Source of the DNA: Auanema rhodensis
Taxonomy: Eukaryota > Nematoda > Chromadorea > Rhabditida > Rhabditidae
NCBI GenBank assembly: GCA_964057225.1
Contig: OZ059899.1
Coordinates: forward strand, 19,476,501 to 19,540,500
Length of the DNA: 64,000 bases
Reading direction: 5' to 3'
The notes under the pieces were generated by a model that saw only the letters and a list, made by a program, of their open reading frames with translations, was not told where the DNA came from and did no database searches. Every line of letters begins with the position of its first letter. The first letter of the stretch is position 1. Shown piece by piece: positions 27,580 through 38,800 of this stretch. Both the position numbers and the translations under genes were made by a program.

Positions 27580-30500
27580 TGTTAGCTTTAAGATGTTTGC
27601 TTATGCATAGCTTCAGTTTGCTGCTCTAGCTGGTTTTCACTTTTTATGAGATTTTTCATCATCTTACAACAAATTCATTTGAATCTCATGTGAATTATTT
27701 TTTTTTTTAAAAAAGCATTGAATATCATTGTTCCTTATAATATTGGATTTGAATATTGCTTCGTTAGTTTTATGATTTTTGCTACTGTATAGCTTCAGTT
27801 TGCTGCTCTAGCTGGTTTTCAATTTTTATGAGATTTTTCATCATCTTACAACAAATTCAATTGAATTTAACATGAAATATTTTTTCGTTTTGAAAAGCAT
27901 TGAATATCATTGTTCCTTATAATATTGGATTTGAATATTGCTTCGATAGTTTTATGATTTTTGCTACTACATGTCATGTGTTTACTGCTCTAGCTGGTTT
28001 TCAATTTTTATGAGATTTTTCATCATCTTACAACAAATTCAATTGAATCTAACATGAGTTATTTTTTCGTTTTGAAAAGCATTGAATATCATTGTTCCTT
28101 GTAATATTGGATTTGAATATTGCTTTGTTAGCTTTAAGATGTTTGCTTATGCATAGCTTCAGTTTGCTGCTCTAGCTGGTTTTCACTTTTTATGAGATTT
28201 TTCATCATCTTACAACAAATTCATTTGAATCTCATGTGAATTATTTTTTTTTTTAAAAAAGCATTGAATATCATTGTTCCTTATAATATTGGATTTGAAT
28301 ATTGCTTCGTTAGTTTTATGATTTTTGCTACTGTATAGCTTCAGTTTGCTGCTCTAGCTGGTTTTCAATTTTTATGAGATTTTTCATCATCTTACAACAA
28401 ATTCAATTGAATTTAACATGAAATATTTTTTCGTTTTGAAAAGCATTGAATATCATTGTTCCTTGTAATATTGGATTTGAATATTGCTTTGTTAGCTTTA
28501 TGATTTTTGCTACTGTATAGCTTCAGTTTGCTGCTCTAGCTGGTTTTCAATTTTTATGAGATTTTTCATCATCTTACAACAAATTCATTTGAATCTAACA
28601 TGAACTATTTTTTCGTTTCAAATAGTAGTGAATATCATTGTTTCTTGTAATATTGGATTTGAATATTGCTTTGTTTGCTTTAAGATTTTTGCTACTACAT
28701 GCCCTGTGTTTACTGCTCTAGCTAGTTTTCAATTTTTATGAGATTTTTCATCATCTTACAACAAATTCATTTGAATCTCATGTGAATTATTTTTTTTTTT
28801 AAAAAAGCATTGAATTTCATTGTTTCTTGTAATGATGGATTTGAATATTGCTTTGTTAGCTTTATGATTTTTGCTACTGTTTAGCTTCAGTTTGCTGCTC
28901 TAGCTGGTTTTCAATTTTTATGAGATTTTTCATCATCTTACAACAAATTCAATTGAATCTAACATGAATTATTTTTTCGTTTTGAAAAGCATTGAATATC
29001 ATTGTTCCTTGTAATATTGGATTTGAATATTGCTTTGTTAGCTTTAAGATGTTTGCTTATGCATAGCTTCAGTTTGCTGCTCTAGCTGGTTTTCACTTTT
29101 TATGAGATTTTTCATCATCTTACAACAAATTCATTTGAATCTCATGTGAATTATTTTTTTTTTTAAAAAAGCATTGAATTTCATTGTTTCTTGTAATATT
29201 GGATTTGAATATTGCTTTGTTAGCTTTAAGATGTTTGCTTATGCATAGCTTCAGTTTGCTGCTCTAGCTGGTTTTCAATTTTTATGAGATTTTTCATCAT
29301 CTTACAACAAATTCAATTGAATCTAACATGAAATATTTTTTCGTTTTGAAAAGCATTGAATATCATTGTTCCTTATAATATTGGATTTGAATATTGCTTC
29401 GTTAGTTTTATGATTTTTGCTACTGTATAGCTTCAGTTTGCTGCTCTAGCTGGTTTTCAATTTTTATGAGATTTTTCATTATCTTACAACAAATTCATTT
29501 GAATCTAACATGAAATATTTTTTCGTTTTGAAAAGCATTGAATATCATTGTTCCTTATAATATTGGATTTGAATATTGCTTCGTTAGTTTTATGATTTTT
29601 GCTACTGTATAGCTTCAGTTTGCTGCTCTAGCTGGTTTTCAATTTTTATGAGATTTTTCATTATCTTACAACAAATTCATTTGAATCTAACATGAAATAT
29701 TTTTTCGTTTTGAAAAGCATTGAATATCATTGTTCCTTGTAATATTGGATTTGAATATTGCTTTGTTAGCTTTATGATTTTTGCTACTGTATAGCTTCAG
29801 TTTGCTGCTCTAGCTGGTTTTCAATTTTTATGAGATTTTTCATCATCTTACAACAAATTCAATTGAATCTAACATGAATTATTTTTTCGTTTTGAAAAGC
29901 ATTGAATATCATTGTTCCTTGTAATATTGGATTTGAATATTGCTTTGTTAGCTTTAAGATGTTTGCTTATGCATAGCTTCAGTTTGCTGCTCTAGCTGGT
30001 TTTCACTTTTTATGAGATTTTTCATCATCTTACAACAAATTCATTTGAATCTCATGTGAATTATTTTTTTTTTTAAAAAAGCATTGAATTTCATTGTTTC
30101 TTGTAATATTGGATTTGAATATTGCTTTGTTAGCTTTATGATTTTTGCTACTGTTTAGCTTCAGTTTGCTGCTCTAGCTGGTTTTCAATTTTTATGAGAT
30201 TTTTCATCATCTTACAACAAATTCAATTGAATCTAACATGAAATATTTTTTCGTTTTGAAAAGCATTGAATATCATTGTTCCTTGTAATATTGGATTTGA
30301 ATATTGCTTTGTTAGCTTTAAGATGTTTGCTTATGCATAGCTTCAGTTTGCTGCTCTAGCTGGTTTTCACTTTTTATGAGATTTTTCATCATCTTACAAC
30401 AAATTCAATTGAATCTCATGTGAATTATTTTTTTTTTTAAAAAAGCATTGAATTTCATTGTTTCTTGTAATGATGGTTTTGAATATTGCTTCGTTAGTTT

Positions 30501-31290
30501 TATGATTTTTGCTACTGTATAGCTTCAGTTTGCTGCTCTAGCTGGTTTTCAATTTTTATGAGATTTTTCATCATCTTACAACAAATTCAATTGAATCTAA
30601 CATGAAATATTTTTTCGTTTTGAAAAGCATTGAATATCATTGTTCCTTATAATATTGGATTTGAATATTGCTTCGTTAGTTTTATGATTTTTGCTACTGT
30701 ATAGCTTCAGTTTGCTGCTCTAGCTGGTTTTCAATTTTTATGAGATTTTTCATCATCTTACAACAAATTCATTTGAATCTAACATGAACTATTTTTTCGT
30801 TTCAAATAGTAGTGAATATCATTGTTTCTTGTAATATTGGATTTGAATATTGCTTTGTTTGCTTTAAGATTTTTGCTACTACATGCCCTGTGTTTACTGC
30901 TCTAGCTAGTTTTCAATTTTTATGAGATTTTTCATCATCTTACAACAAATTCATTTGAATCTCATGTGAATTATTTTTTTTTTTAAAAAAGCATTGAATT
31001 TCATTGTTTCTTGTAATGATGGATTTGAATATTGCTTTGTTAGCTTTATGATTTTTGCTACTGTTTAGCTTCAGTTTGCTGCTCTAGCTGGTTTTCAATT
31101 TTTATGAGATTTTTCATCATCTTACAACAAATTCAATTGAATCTAACATGAATTATTTTTTCGTTTTGAAAAGCATTGAATATCATTGTTCCTTGTAATA
31201 TTGGATTTGAATATTGCTTTGTTAGCTTTAAGATGTTTGCTTATGCATAGCTTCAGTTTGCTGCTCTAGCTGGTTTTCACTTTTTATTAG
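27580..31290 (-). repeat. Interleaved 3-, 5- and 12-mer duplications in satellite B
   Basis: GTTAGCTTTAAGATG occurs at 27581, 28127, 29037, 29219, 29947, 30311 and 31221, always at exact multiples of 182 bp (3, 5, 1, 4, 2 and 5 units). The rare TGAACTATTTTTTCG with CAAATAGTAGTG at 28601 recurs at 30785, 2184 bp or twelve units later, along with its neighbours. A long T-run followed by AAAAAAGCATTG marks another unit class. Confidence 0.78.
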
Positions 31291-32174
31291 ATTTTTCATA
31301 ATCTCACAACAAATTCAATTGAATCTAAGATGAATTATTTTTTCTTTTTAAAAAGCATTGAATATCATTATTTCTTGTAATATTGGATTTGAATATTGCT
31401 TTGTTTGCTTTAAGATTTTTGCTACTACATGCCCTGTGTTTACTGCTCTAGCTAGTTTTCAATTTTTATGAGATTTTTCATCATCTTACAACAAATTCAT
31501 TTGAATCTCATGTGAATTATTTTTTTTTTTAAAAAAGCATTGAATTTCATTGTTTCTTGTAATGATGGATTTGAATATTGCTTTGTTAGCTTTATGATTT
31601 TTGCTACTGTTTAGCTTCAGTTTGCTGCTCTAGCTGGTTTTCAATTTTTATGAGATTTTTCATCATCTTACAACAAATTCAATTGAATCTAACATGAATT
31701 ATTTTTTCGTTTTGAAAAGCATTGAATATCATTGTTCCTTATAATATTGGATTTGAATATTGCTTCGTTAGCTTTATGATTTTTGCTACTGTATAGCTTC
31801 AGTTTGCTGCTCTAGCTGGTTTTCAATTTTTATGAGATTTTTCATCATCTTACAACAAATTCATTTGAATCTAACATGAAATATTTTTTCGTTTTGAAAA
31901 GCATTGAATATCATTATTTCTTGTAATAATTGATTTGATTATTGCTTTGTTAGCTTTATGATTTTTGCTACTGTATAGCTTCAGTTTGCTGCTCTAGCTG
32001 GTTTTCAATTTTTATTAGATTTTTCACCATCTTGCAACAAATTCATTTGAATCTAATATGAACTATTTTTTCGTTTCAAATAGTAGTGAATATAATTGTT
32101 TCTTGTAATATTGGATTTGAATATTGCTTTGTTTGCTTTAAGATTTTTGCTACTACATGCCCTGTGTTTACTGC

Positions 32175-33560
32175 TCTAGCTAGTTTTCCATTTTTATGAG
32201 AATAATCGTCCTGTGACAACAAATTCATTTGAATCTAATATGAATTATTTTTTCGTTTTAAAAAGCATTGAATTTCATTGTTTCTTGTAATATTGGATTT
32301 GATTATTTCTTCGTTTGTTTTAAGATTTTGCTTTTGCATAGCTTCAGTGCTCTAGCTGGTTTTCCATTTTTATGAGATTTTTCATCATCTTACAAGAAAT
32401 TCAATTGAATCTAATATGAATTATTTTTTCGTTTTAAAAAGCATTGAATTTCATTGTTTCTTGTAATATTGGATTTGATTATTGCTTCGTTTGTTTTAAG
32501 ATTTTGCTTCTGCATAGCTTCAGTGCTCTAGCTGGTTTTCCATTTTTATGAGATTTTTCATCATCTTGCAACAAATTCATTTGAATCTAATATGAACTAT
32601 TTTTTCGTTTCAAATAGTAATAAAAATAAGAGAAATAAACAAAGCAATACGAAGCAATAATCAAATCCAATATTACAAGAAACAATGAAATTCAATGCTT
32701 TTTCAAACGAAAAAATAATTCATGTTATATTTAAATGAATTTGTTGTAAGATGATGAAAAATCTCATAAAAAGTGAAAACCAGCTAGAGCAGTAAACACA
32801 GCACATGTAGTAGCAAAAATCTTAAAGCTAACAAAGCAATAATCAAATCCAATATTACAAGAAGCAATGAAATTCAATGCTTTTTAAAACGAAAAAATAA
32901 TTCATGTTAGATTCAATTGAATTTCTTGTAAGATGATGAAAAATCTCATAAAAATGGAAAACCAGCTAGAGCACTGAAGCTATGCAGAAGCAAAATCTTA
33001 AAACAAACGAAGCAATAATCAAATCCAATATTACCAGAAACAATGAAATTCAATGCTTTTTAAAACGAAAAAAACAATTCATGTTAGATTTAAATGAATT
33101 TGTTGTAAAATGATGAAAAATCTCATAAAAAGTGAAAACCAGCTAGAGCAGTAAACACAGGACATGTAGTAGCAAAAATTTTAAAGCTAACAAAGCAATA
33201 ATCAAATCCAATATTACCAGAAACAATGAAATTCAATGCTTTTTAAAACGAAAAAACAATTCATGTTAGATTTAAATGAATTTCTTGTAAGATGATGAAA
33301 AATCTCATAAAAAGTGAAAACCAGCTAGAGCAGTAAACACAGGACATGTAGTAGCAAAAATTTTAAAGCTAACAAAGCAATAATCAAATCCAATATTACA
33401 AGAAACAATGAAATTCAATGCTTTTTCAAACGAAAAAATAATTCATGTTAGATTTAAATGAATTTGTTGTAAGATGATGAAAAATCTCATAAAAATGGAA
33501 AACCAGCTAGAGCACTGAAGCTATGCAGAAGGAAAATCTTAAAACAAACGAAGCAATAAT
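32175..33560. repeat. Short (176-177 bp) satellite B class around the inversion centre
   Basis: Units with CATAGCTTCAGTGCTCTAGC lack the TTTGCTG segment. Their TCTAGC landmarks lie at 32175, 32351 and 32527 (176 bp apart). In the inverted arm the same class appears as GCACTGAAGCTATGCAGAAG near 32972 and 33512, with one 177-bp spacing. I saw this class only beside the centre. Confidence 0.7.
32630..32650. other. Orientation switch between the two satellite B arrays
   Basis: Forward satellite B reads normally up to TTTCAAATAGTA at about 32629. The next bases (ATAAAAATAAGAGAAATAAAC and a few more) do not match either orientation well. From CGAAGCAATAATCAAATCC, starting at 32650, the sequence is clearly inverted B. 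Part of the spacer (AAACAAAGCAATA) resembles inverted B, so the exact breakpoint is uncertain by about 15 bp. The two arms meet at different phases of the monomer, so the centre is not a perfect palindrome. Confidence 0.85.
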
Positions 33561-35070
33561 CAAATCGAATATTACAAGAAACAATGATACTCACTACTAA
33601 ACGAAAAAATAGTTCATATTAGATTCAAATGAATTTGTAGCAAGATGATGAAAAATCTAATAAAAATGGAAAACCAGCTAGAGCAGTAAACACAGGGCAT
33701 GTAGTAGCAAAAATCATAAAGCTAACGAAGCAATATTCAAATCCATCATTACAAGAAACAATGATATTCAATGCTTCTTAAAAAGAAAAAATAATTCATA
33801 TTAGATTCAAATGAATTTGTTGTCACAGGACTATTATTCTCATAAAAATGGAAAACTAGCTAGAGCAGTAAACACAGGGCATGTAGTAGCAAAAATCTTA
33901 TAACTATCAAAGTAATATTCAAATCCAATATTACAAGAAACAATGATATTCACTACTATTTGAAACGAAAAAATAGTTCATATTAGATTCAAATGAATTT
34001 GTTGCAAGATTATGAAAAATCTAATAAAAATTGAAAACTAGCTAGAGCAGTAAACACAGGGCATATAGTAGCAAAAATCTTATAACTATCAAAGTAATAT
34101 TCAAATCCAATATTACAAGAAACAATTATATTCACTACTATTTGAAACGAAAAAATAGTTCATATTAGATTCAAATGAATTTGTTGCAAGATTATGAAAA
34201 ATCTCATAATAATAGAAAACCAGCTAAAGCAGCAAACTGAAGCTATGCAGAAGCAAAAATGTTAAAGGTAACAAAGCAATATTCAAATCCATCATTACAA
34301 GAAACAATGAAATTCAATGCTTTTTAAAAAAAAAAAATTCATATTAGATTCAAATGAATTTGTTGTCACAGGACGATTATTCTCATAAAAATGGAAAACT
34401 AGCTAGAGCAGTAAACACAGGGCATGTAGTAGCAAAAATCTTAAAGCAAACAAAGCAATATTCAAATCCAATATTACAAGAAACAATTATATTCACTACT
34501 ATTTGAAACGAAAAAATAGTTCATATTAGATTCAAATGAATTTGTTGCAAGATGGTGAAAAATCTAATAAAAATTGAAAACCAGCTAGAGCAGCAAACTG
34601 AAGCTATACAGTAGCAAAAATCATAAAGCTAACAAAGCAATATTCAAATCAATTATTACAAGAAACAATGATATTCAATGCTTTTCAAAACGAAAAAATA
34701 TTTCATCTTAGATTCAATTGAATTTGTTGTAAGATTATGAAAAATCTAATAAAAAGTGAAAACCAGCTAAAGCAGCAAACTGAAGCTATGCAGAAGCAAA
34801 AATGTTAAAGGTAACAAAGCAATATTCAAATCAATTATTACAAGAAACAATGATATTCAATGCTTTTCAAAACGAAAAAATAATTCATCTTAGATTCAAT
34901 TGAATTTGTTGTAAGATTATGAAAAATCTAATAAAAAGTGAAAACCAGCTAAAGCAGCAAACTGAAGCTATGCAGAAGCAAAAATCATAAAGCTAACGAA
35001 TCAATATTCAAATCCATCATTACAAGAAACAATGAAATTCAATGCTTTTCAAAAAAAAAATTCAGGATCT

Positions 35071-35117
35071 AGTGCAGTTTTTCCCCCCCCCCCCGCCTAA
35101 GCCCCGCCCCTTTTGCC
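35071..35117. repeat. Left terminal inverted repeat of the foldback element
   Basis: Starts AGTGCAGTTTTT, continues with twelve C (35083-35094), then GCCTAAGCCCCGCCCC and TTTTGCC. It pairs with 35234-35280. Weaker similarity extends outward (GGATCT here against GGCTCA in the other end) and a little inward (GGTGCATAC against TGCACAC). Confidence 0.8.
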
Positions 35118-35191
35118 AAACGGTGCATACTTTTTGTCAGCCTGTATAATTTTAAACCAGCGGGAGACATACCTTTCAGAACGGGGGGTTT

Positions 35192-35207
35192 GGGGGGTTT
35201 ACCCCCC
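35192..35207. repeat. Internal G6/C6 hairpin of the foldback element
   Basis: Six G, the loop TTTA and six C form a short perfect stem. It is preceded by another G6 run and TTT, so the interior contains two GGGGGGTTT units in tandem. Position is near the middle of the element. Confidence 0.6.
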
Positions 35208-35233
35208 ATTCCCGATGAACTGTGTGCATTTCG

Positions 35234-35280
35234 GCAAAAGGGGCGGGGCTTAGGGCCGGGGGGGGGGGAAAAACTGCACT
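35234..35280. repeat. Right terminal inverted repeat of the foldback element
   Basis: Reads GGCAAAAGGGGCGGGGCTTA, then GGGCC, eleven G (35258-35268) and AAAAACTGCACT, the reverse complement of the left end apart from the homopolymer length and one or two bases beside it. The homopolymer lengths may be affected by sequencing error. Confidence 0.8.
35240..35268 (+). other. Canonical G-quadruplex motif in the foldback element
   Basis: Four G-runs of three or more with short loops: GGGG, C, GGGG, CTTA, GGG, CC, then eleven G. The left inverted repeat offers the same kind of motif on the minus strand, with its twelve-base run split to supply two tracts. Folding is a prediction from the sequence pattern only. 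Confidence 0.6.
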
Positions 35281-35644
35281 TGAGCCGAAAATTCTCATAA
35301 AAAGTGAAAACCAGCTAGAGCAGTAAACACAGGACATGTAGTAGCAAAAATTTTAAAGCTAACAAAGCAATAATCAAATCCAATATTACAAGAAACAATG
35401 AAATTCAATGCTTTTTCAAACGAAAAAATAATTCATGTTAGATTTAAATGAATTTGTTGTAAGATGATCAAAAATCTCATAAAAAGTGAAAACCAGCTAG
35501 AGCAGTAAACACAGCACATGTAGTAGCAAAAATCTAAAAGCTAACAAAGCAATAATCAAATCCAATATTACAAGAAACATAGAAATTCAATGCTTTTTAA
35601 AACGAAAAAATAATTCATATTAGATTCAATTGAATTTGTTGTCA

Positions 35645-35670
35645 CATGACGATAAGTATAAGTGTGAACT
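35645..35670. other. Satellite B / satellite A junction, right
   Basis: Inverted satellite B reads TTGTCACATGACGAT, close to the TTGTCACAGGACGATTATTC of other inverted B units. It then gives way to AAG and to TATAAGTGTGAACTT of satellite A. The A monomer is entered at the first hairpin, a different phase from that at the left junction, and GAT at the border is shared by both satellites. Confidence 0.85.
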
Positions 35671-35805
35671 TATATCAGTTGATATCTCGGTTCCTTTTTA
35701 AGCTAGCGCATATCTGATAACATAGATCGACGCAGCTTAAAAATCCGCATCAAAAGCACTATATTACATTGAAAAACGCTCAATACAAAAATTAGTTATG
35801 ATCGT

Positions 35806-38800
35806 TTGAAAAATGATGCATTAGTGTATGTTGAGTTTCCATGTACACTCAACATTGCTTCCAAAAACATTTTGACAAAAATTTTCCCGAAAAATTTCAG
35901 AATAATTGCACAAAAAGTAGATGTTTTTAGATTCCTTTTTTCAAGGCAAAGACGATGGACAATGTTATTCAACGAAAAAATTAATTCTTCAGGGTGAAAA
36001 TTGAGGATATAAGTGTGAACTTATATCAGTTGATATCTCGGTGCATTTTCAAGCTAGCGCAAATCTGATAACACAGATCGACGCAGCTTAAAAATCCGCA
36101 TCGAATGCACTATACAACATTGAGAAACGCTTAATACAAAAATTAGTTATGATCGTTTGAAAAATGATGCATTAGTGTATGTTGACTTTCCATGTACACT
36201 CAACATTGCTTCCAAAAACATTTTGACAAAAATTTTCCCGGAAAATTTCGAAATAAATTCGCAAAAAGTAGATGTTTTTAGATTCCTTTTTTCAAGGCAA
36301 AGACGATGGACAATGTTATTCAACGAAAAAATTAATTCTGCAGGGTGAAAATCGAGGATATAAGTGTGAACTTATATCAGTTGATATCTCGGTGCATTTT
36401 TAAGCTAGCGGAAATCTGATAACATAGATCGACGCAGCTTAAAAATCCGCATCAAAAGCACTATATTACATTGAAAAACGCTCAATACAAAAATTAGTTA
36501 TGATCGTTTGAAAAATGATGCATTAGTGTATGTTGAGTTTCCATGTACACTCAACATTGCTTCCAAAAACATTTTGACAAAAATTTTCCCGAAAAATTTC
36601 AGAATAATTGCACAAAAAGTAGATGTTTTTAGATTCCTTTTTTCAAGGCAAAGACGATGGACAATGTTATTCAACGAAAAAATTAATTCTTCAGGGTGAA
36701 AATTGAGGATATAAGTGTGAACTTATATCAGTTGATATCTCGGTGCATTTTCAAGCTAGCGCAAATCTGATAACACAGATCGACGCAGCTTAAAAATCCG
36801 CATCGAATGCACTATACAACATTGAGAAACGCTTAATACAAAAATTAGTTATGATCGTTTGAAAAATGATGCATTAGTGTATGTTGAGTTTCCATGTACA
36901 CTCAACATAGCTTCCAAAAACATTTTGACAAAAATTTTTCCGAAAAATTTCGAAATAAATTCGCAAAAAGTAGATGTTTTTAGATTCCTTTTTTCAAGGC
37001 AAAGACGATGGACAATGTTATTCAACGAAAAAATTAATTCTGCAGGGTGAAAATCGAGGATATAAGTGTGAACTTATATCAGTTGATATCTCGGTGCATT
37101 TTTAAGCTAGCGGAAATCTGATAACACAGATCGACGCAGCTTAAAAATCCGCATCGAATGCACTATACTGCATTGAGAAACGCTTATTACAAAAGTTAGT
37201 TATGATCGTTTGAAAAATGATGCATTAGTGTATGTTGAGTTTCCATGTACACTCAACATTGCTTCCAAAAACATTTTGACAAAAATTTTTCCGAAAAATT
37301 TTAAAATAATTTCGCAAAAAGTCGATGTTTTTAGATTTCTTTTTTCAAGGCAAAGACGATAGACAATGTTATTCAACGAAAAAATTATTTCTGCAGGGTG
37401 AAAATCGAGGATATAAGTGTGAACTTATATCAGTTGATATCTCGGTGCATTTTTAAGCTAGCGCAAATCTGATAACACAGATCGACGCAGCTTAAAAATC
37501 CGCATCGAATGCACTATACTACATTGAGAAACGCTTGATACAAAAATTAGGTATGATCGTTTGAAAAATGATGCATTAGTGTATGTTGAGTTTCCATGTA
37601 CACTCAACATTGCTTCCAAAAACATTTTGACAAAAATTTTTCCGAAAAATTTTAAAATAATTTCGCGAAAATTAGATGTTTTTAGATTCCTTTTTTCAAG
37701 GCAAAGACGATGGACAATGTTATTCAACGAAAAAATTATTTCTGCAGGGTGAAAATCGAGGATATAAGTGTGAACTTATATCAGTTGATATCTCGGTGCA
37801 TTTTTAAGCTAGCGCAAATCTGATAACACAGATCGACGCAGCTTAAAAATCCGCATCGAATGCACTATACAACATTGAGAAACGCTCAATACAAAAATTA
37901 GTTATGATCGTTTGAAAAATGATGCATTAGTGTATGTTGAGTTTCCATGTACACTCAACATTGCTTCCAAAAACATTTTGATAAAAATTTTTCCGAAAAA
38001 TTTCAAAATAATTTCGCGAAAAGTAGATGTTTTTAGATTCCTTTTTTCAAGGCAAAGACGATGGACAATGTTATTCAACGAAAAAATTATTTCTGCAGGG
38101 TGAAAATCGAGGATATAAGTGTGAACTTATATCAGTTGATATCTCGGTGCATTTTTAAGCTAGCGCAAATCTGATAACACAGATCGACGCAGCTTAAAAA
38201 TCCGCATCGAATGCACTATATTACATTGAAAAACGCTCAATACAAAAATTAGTTATGATCGTTTGAAAAATGATGCATTAGTGTATGTTGAGTTTCCATG
38301 TACACTCAACATTGCTTCCAAAAACATTTTGATAAAAATTTTTCCGAAAAATTTCAAAATAATTTCGCGAAAAGTAGATGTTTTTAGATTCCTTTTTTCA
38401 AGGCAAAGACGATGGACAATGTTATTCAACGAAAAAATTATTTCTGCAGGGTGAAAATTGAGGATATAAGTGTGAACTTATATCAGTTGATATCTCGGTG
38501 CATTTTTAAGCTAGCGCAAATCTGATAACACAGATCGACGCAGCTTAAAAATCCGCATCGAATGCACTATATTACATTGAAAAACGCTCAATACAAAAAT
38601 TAGTTATGATCGTTTGAAAAATGATGCATTAGTGTATGTTGAGTTTCCATGTACACTCAACATTGCTTCCAAAAACATTTTGACAAAAATTTTCCCGAAA
38701 AATTTCAGAATAATTGCACAAAAAGTAGATGTTTTTAGATTCCTTTTTTCAAGGCAAAGACGATGGACAATGTTATTCAACGAAAAAATTAATTCTTCAG

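Larger units (their letters stand above)
23401..32629 (-). repeat. Satellite B array, left arm (182-bp monomer, about 50 copies)
   Basis: Head-to-tail tandem array. The landmark TATGAGAT starts at 23641, 23823, 24005, 24187, 24369 and 24551, exactly 182 bp apart. The unit contains CATCATCTTACAACAAATTC, a 12-bp palindrome, a T-run plus CGTTTTGAAAAGC, and GCTCTAGCTGG. Three main versions of one segment alternate: TACATGTCATGTGTTTACTG, GTATAGCTTCAGTTTGCTG, and TTATGCATAGCTTCAGTTTG. Diagnostic variants recur at multiples of 182 bp. From about 32175 to the end the spacing falls to 176 bp in units lacking part of the TTTGCTG segment. Strand sign follows the satellite A convention. No gene is visible. 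Confidence 0.96.
35064..35287. mobile_element. 224-bp GC-rich foldback element, MITE-like, no coding capacity
   Basis: This is the only stretch in the window that is neither satellite. It is 57% G+C by hand count (128 of 224) against about 28-32% around it. The ends are inverted repeats of roughly 55 bp. The left end reads AGTGCAGTTTTT, twelve C, then CTAAGCCCCGCCCCTTTTGC; the right end is its reverse complement with eleven G and small differences. The interior has no ORF of note. The 7-mer AAAATTC flanks both sides (35057-35063 and 35288-35294) and could be a target duplication, but about 35 bp of the expected satellite B unit is missing at the insertion point. A non-autonomous DNA transposon is the likeliest reading; the superfamily is not clear. 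Confidence 0.7.
32650..35653 (+). repeat. Satellite B array, right arm (inverted, about 15-16 copies)
   Basis: Reverse-complement copies of the 182-bp unit, seen for example as AATCAAATCCAATATTAC and CCAGCTAGAGC. Spacing between CAGCTAGAGC landmarks is 182 bp (32781 to 32963) or 177 bp (32963 to 33140), the shorter value matching units with GCACTGAAGCTATGCAGAAG. Units are more divergent than in the left B array, with variants such as TTGTCACAGGACGATTATTC and AACAATTATATTCAC. The array is interrupted by the 224-bp element at 35064-35287. Confidence 0.95.

Noticed and set aside
35183-35200. Telomere-like GGGGTTT repeat inside the foldback element
   Set aside because: Only two units of irregular form (six G each), within an element whose ends explain the G and C runs.
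35057-35294. AAAATTC on both sides as a firm target-site duplication
   Set aside because: About 35 bp of the expected satellite unit is missing at the same place and the left copy lies in an A-run, so the match could be chance. It is kept only as a possibility in the element entry.
23401-35653. tRNA or Pol III promoter boxes in satellite B
   Set aside because: GCTGGTTTTCAATTTTT does not fit a B box, no A box lies at a proper distance, and no cloverleaf forms.
35806-35997. Repeated 63-codon ORF in each right-arm satellite A monomer
   Set aside because: Starts at TTG (one copy near 51220 gains an upstream ATG by mutation), ends in the same monomer, variation is not biased to silent sites, and it exists only because the repeat is homogenised. 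The opposite strand also has 62- to 89-codon frames at the same place, likewise from TTG.
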